DNA of 23,874 nt from Deltaproteobacteria bacterium (GTDB taxonomy: Bacteria; Desulfobacterota; Desulfobacteria; Desulfobacterales; JAFDCJ01), in contig JAJRVC010000137.1 of the NCBI GenBank assembly GCA_024277475.1, positions 1-23,874 of the forward strand. Direction: 5' to 3'. Made by a program: the position numbers and the translations under genes. The notes below the pieces were generated by a model. It was not told where the DNA came from and did no database searches. It was given only the letters and a program-made list of their open reading frames with translations. Shown here piece by piece: positions 22,216 through 23,874 of this stretch; position 1 is the stretch's first letter, and every line of letters begins with the position of its first letter.

Positions 22216-23221
22216 TGAAGTATCATTGAGCGTTCAAGACAGCGCTGCGCAAGAAACCATCGTCCAGAAAGGCGGTCGATCCATTGTCAGGTATGGCCTC
22301 TTCGTCATGTTCGGCATTTTTTACGCGATTGTATCTATTCTGCGGCCCGGGTTTCTCAGCCAGGGCAATTTCTATGACATTCTCGTAGAGACGAGTTTGA
22401 TTAGCTTCGTTGCATTCGGGCAGGCAATGGTCATTGCGGCTGGAGGCCTGGATCTGTCGGTAGGCAACATGGCCGGCGCTGCTGCCATGCTGACCTGTCA
22501 TCTTTTGAGCAACCTGGACGTCGGTCTTGTACCCAGTCTGTTGATCGGAGTGGCCATCGGCGGACTGATCGGTGTTGCCAACGGCCTGATGGTTGCACGG
22601 CTGCACATGAACTCATTGATTGCAACCCTGGGAACGATGTTTGTGTTGTATGGGTTTCTTTACGGGCTGACTGGCGGCGTGACAGTTCACATCGTGCCTG
22701 AAAATTTTTCTTATCTTGGCAATGGTACGATTTTAAGCGTACCGATACCGATTTATATTATGGGCATGGTTTTCGTCCTCGCCTATCTTTTCATGGAAAA
22801 GACGAGCTATGGTCGTAACATGCGTATGATCGGGGGCAATATCGAAGCCTGTAGGCTGTCGGGTGTGAATATCAAGAACTTGACTTTCATGACCTTTGTG
22901 CTTTGTGGTTTACTGGCCACATTCAGCGGAATACTGCTAGCAGCCCGCCAGTCTATGGGAAATGTCGATATGGGGGAACGGTTCCTTATACAGGCCTTCG
23001 TCTCGGCAATGCTGGGGACGGTCATTTTTAACGGAAAATATGTTATCGCTGGCACTCTGCTGGGGGCGGTCTTTCTCGTCAGCATTGTCAACGGGCTTAC
23101 CCTTCTGGGGGCAGGTCCCCAGTGGTTGTATATCTCCCAAGGGCTCTTATTGCTTGTGGCCATCCTGGCCAATCATTACACGAAAACGGTGATGATTAAA
23201 TTACCGGTCCGAAAGTCTTAA
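22196..23221 (+). CDS. RbsC-type ABC permease 2 (TTG start)
   Basis: A 341-residue permease related to permease 1 and of the same BPD_transp_2 family (GGLDLSVGNMAG loop, MIGGNIEACRLSGV coupling segment). I chose TTG at 22196 because AGGAGGGG lies five bases upstream; the open frame reaches 22157 but has no ATG and no better site. It has a polar N-terminal tail of about 35 residues before the first helix, absent from permease 1. Two different permease genes suggest a heterodimeric channel rather than the RbsC homodimer. It overlaps permease 1 by 20 bp. Confidence 0.9.
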   Translation: MSKSNSSEVSLSVQDSAAQETIVQKGGRSIVRYGLFVMFGIFYAIVSILRPGFLSQGNFYDILVETSLISFVAFGQAMVIAAGGLDLSVGNMAGAAAMLTCHLLSNLDVGLVPSLLIGVAIGGLIGVANGLMVARLHMNSLIATLGTMFVLYGFLYGLTGGVTVHIVPENFSYLGNGTILSVPIPIYIMGMVFVLAYLFMEKTSYGRNMRMIGGNIEACRLSGVNIKNLTFMTFVLCGLLATFSGILLAARQSMGNVDMGERFLIQAFVSAMLGTVIFNGKYVIAGTLLGAVFLVSIVNGLTLLGAGPQWLYISQGLLLLVAILANHYTKTVMIKLPVRKS

Positions 23222-23243
23222 CTTGAACATGGAGGAATGAAAA

Positions 23244-23874
23244 TTGAACGAGACACCCTGGAAAACAGACGATTGGTTTACCAGCCCCTGGAATTTTTTT
23301 GACGAGGTTCGGGAGGGCTTTAACTTCTCGGAGAATATAAAAATACACGACATCACCTTGCGGGACGGCGAACAGCAGACCGGTATCACCTTTACCCGCC
23401 CGGAAAAGGTGGAGATCGCCAAGCTTCTGGCCAAGGCCGGAGTGCATCGCATAGAGGCCGGCATGCCTGTGGTTTCGCCTGATGACGAGGCGGCTATCAA
23501 GGAGATTGTGGATCTGGATCTCGGTCCGGAGATATTTGCTTTTTCCCGCTGCATGGTTCCAGATGTGCAGAAGGTCGCCCAGTGCGGCGTCAGCGGCATT
23601 GTGGTTGAAATTCCCTCCAGCGGACACATTATCAAGGACGCCTATGACTGGCCCTTGGAAAAAGCACTGAAAGCCTCTATCGATGCCACACTGGCGGCCA
23701 AGGAGGCCGGGCTGTATACGGTATTTTTCCCCATCGACGCTTCCCGAGCGGACATCAACTGGTATCTGGACCTTATCGAGAGAATCGCGACCGAAGGCCA
23801 CATGGACGCCCTGGCCGTGGTGGACACTTTTGGGGTGCTCAACCCTCATGCTGTGCCCTATCTGATGAAAAAAA
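23244..23874 (+). CDS. DRE-TIM metallolyase-family enzyme (HMG-CoA lyase / isopropylmalate synthase type), 3' truncated by window
   Basis: The first 210 codons of a TIM-barrel enzyme. The signature IHDITLRDGEQ at about residues 34-44 gives the family's metal-binding Asp and catalytic Arg. IEAGMP and VVDTFGVLNP segments are further barrel strands. Members cleave or condense acyl-CoA or oxo-acid substrates (HMG-CoA lyase, isopropylmalate and homocitrate synthases). The HxH metal motif and any regulatory domain lie beyond the window, so the reaction cannot be decided. An in-frame TGA at 23238 excludes a longer start; TTG at 23244 follows GGAGGA by seven bases. It is 22 bp after permease 2, so it is probably in the importer operon. 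A pathway enzyme, rather than leucine biosynthesis, is favoured by context. Confidence 0.85.
   Translation, partial: MNETPWKTDDWFTSPWNFFDEVREGFNFSENIKIHDITLRDGEQQTGITFTRPEKVEIAKLLAKAGVHRIEAGMPVVSPDDEAAIKEIVDLDLGPEIFAFSRCMVPDVQKVAQCGVSGIVVEIPSSGHIIKDAYDWPLEKALKASIDATLAAKEAGLYTVFFPIDASRADINWYLDLIERIATEGHMDALAVVDTFGVLNPHAVPYLMKK

Noticed and set aside
23196..23849. A 217-codon minus-strand open frame at the right end
   Set aside because: It is antisense to the DRE-TIM enzyme, whose plus-strand frame carries the LRDGEQ signature.

Overview
The window looks like a chromosomal piece of an anaerobic, probably sulfate-reducing Desulfobacterota bacterium (Desulfobacterales-like). This is inferred from the mix of HcrB-like iron-sulfur flavoproteins, NuoEFG-like diaphorase genes, an ADP-forming acyl-CoA synthetase subunit, moderate GC and GAAC-rich intergenic repeats. 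No rRNA or tRNA gene is visible, so the assignment is not firm.

Layout. Positions 1-127 are the 3' end (domains V and VI) of a group II intron. Positions 128-524 hold no gene but carry a GAAC-heptamer inverted repeat. Three plus-strand genes follow: an MBL-fold hydrolase (525-1496), a CoA-ligase alpha-type protein (1729-3183) and a VKOR-thioredoxin fusion (3267-4178). From 18282 down to 4306 runs one tightly packed minus-strand gene series. In transcription order it is a GntR/FCD regulator, a NuoG/HoxU-like iron-sulfur protein, NuoE, NuoF, a molybdenum hydroxylase set (2Fe-2S, Mo, FAD subunits), a ThiS/MoaD-like protein, a second full hydroxylase set, a MoaD-like protein, a MoeA-like protein and a ThiF/MoeB-like enzyme. 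Divergent from the regulator is a RbsBACC-type ABC importer operon (18635-23221), followed by the start of a DRE-TIM (HMG-CoA lyase / isopropylmalate synthase type) gene cut off by the window end.

How it fits together (inference). The importer brings in an unknown organic substrate. The regulator probably controls both divergent operons through a perfect 8+7+8 palindrome that overlaps the importer promoter. The two hydroxylases act on the substrate or its intermediates and exchange electrons with NAD(H) through a shared NuoEFG-like module. MoaD/ThiS, ThiF and MoeA-like proteins make and insert the molybdenum cofactor on site. The DRE-TIM enzyme would act on carbon skeletons downstream.

The most striking point is that the two hydroxylase sets are a tandem duplication. 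A 29-codon relic of the 3' end of nuoF lies ahead of the downstream set (10712-10801), marking the duplication joint. The electron-transfer subunits stayed similar while the catalytic subunits diverged. Both 2Fe-2S subunits carry an N-terminal C2H2 zinc-finger-like extension, and both FAD subunits carry the cysteine pattern of an HcrB-type [4Fe-4S] insertion. This looks like a two-substrate, NAD-linked molybdenum hydroxylase system whose substrate cannot be named from sequence alone.
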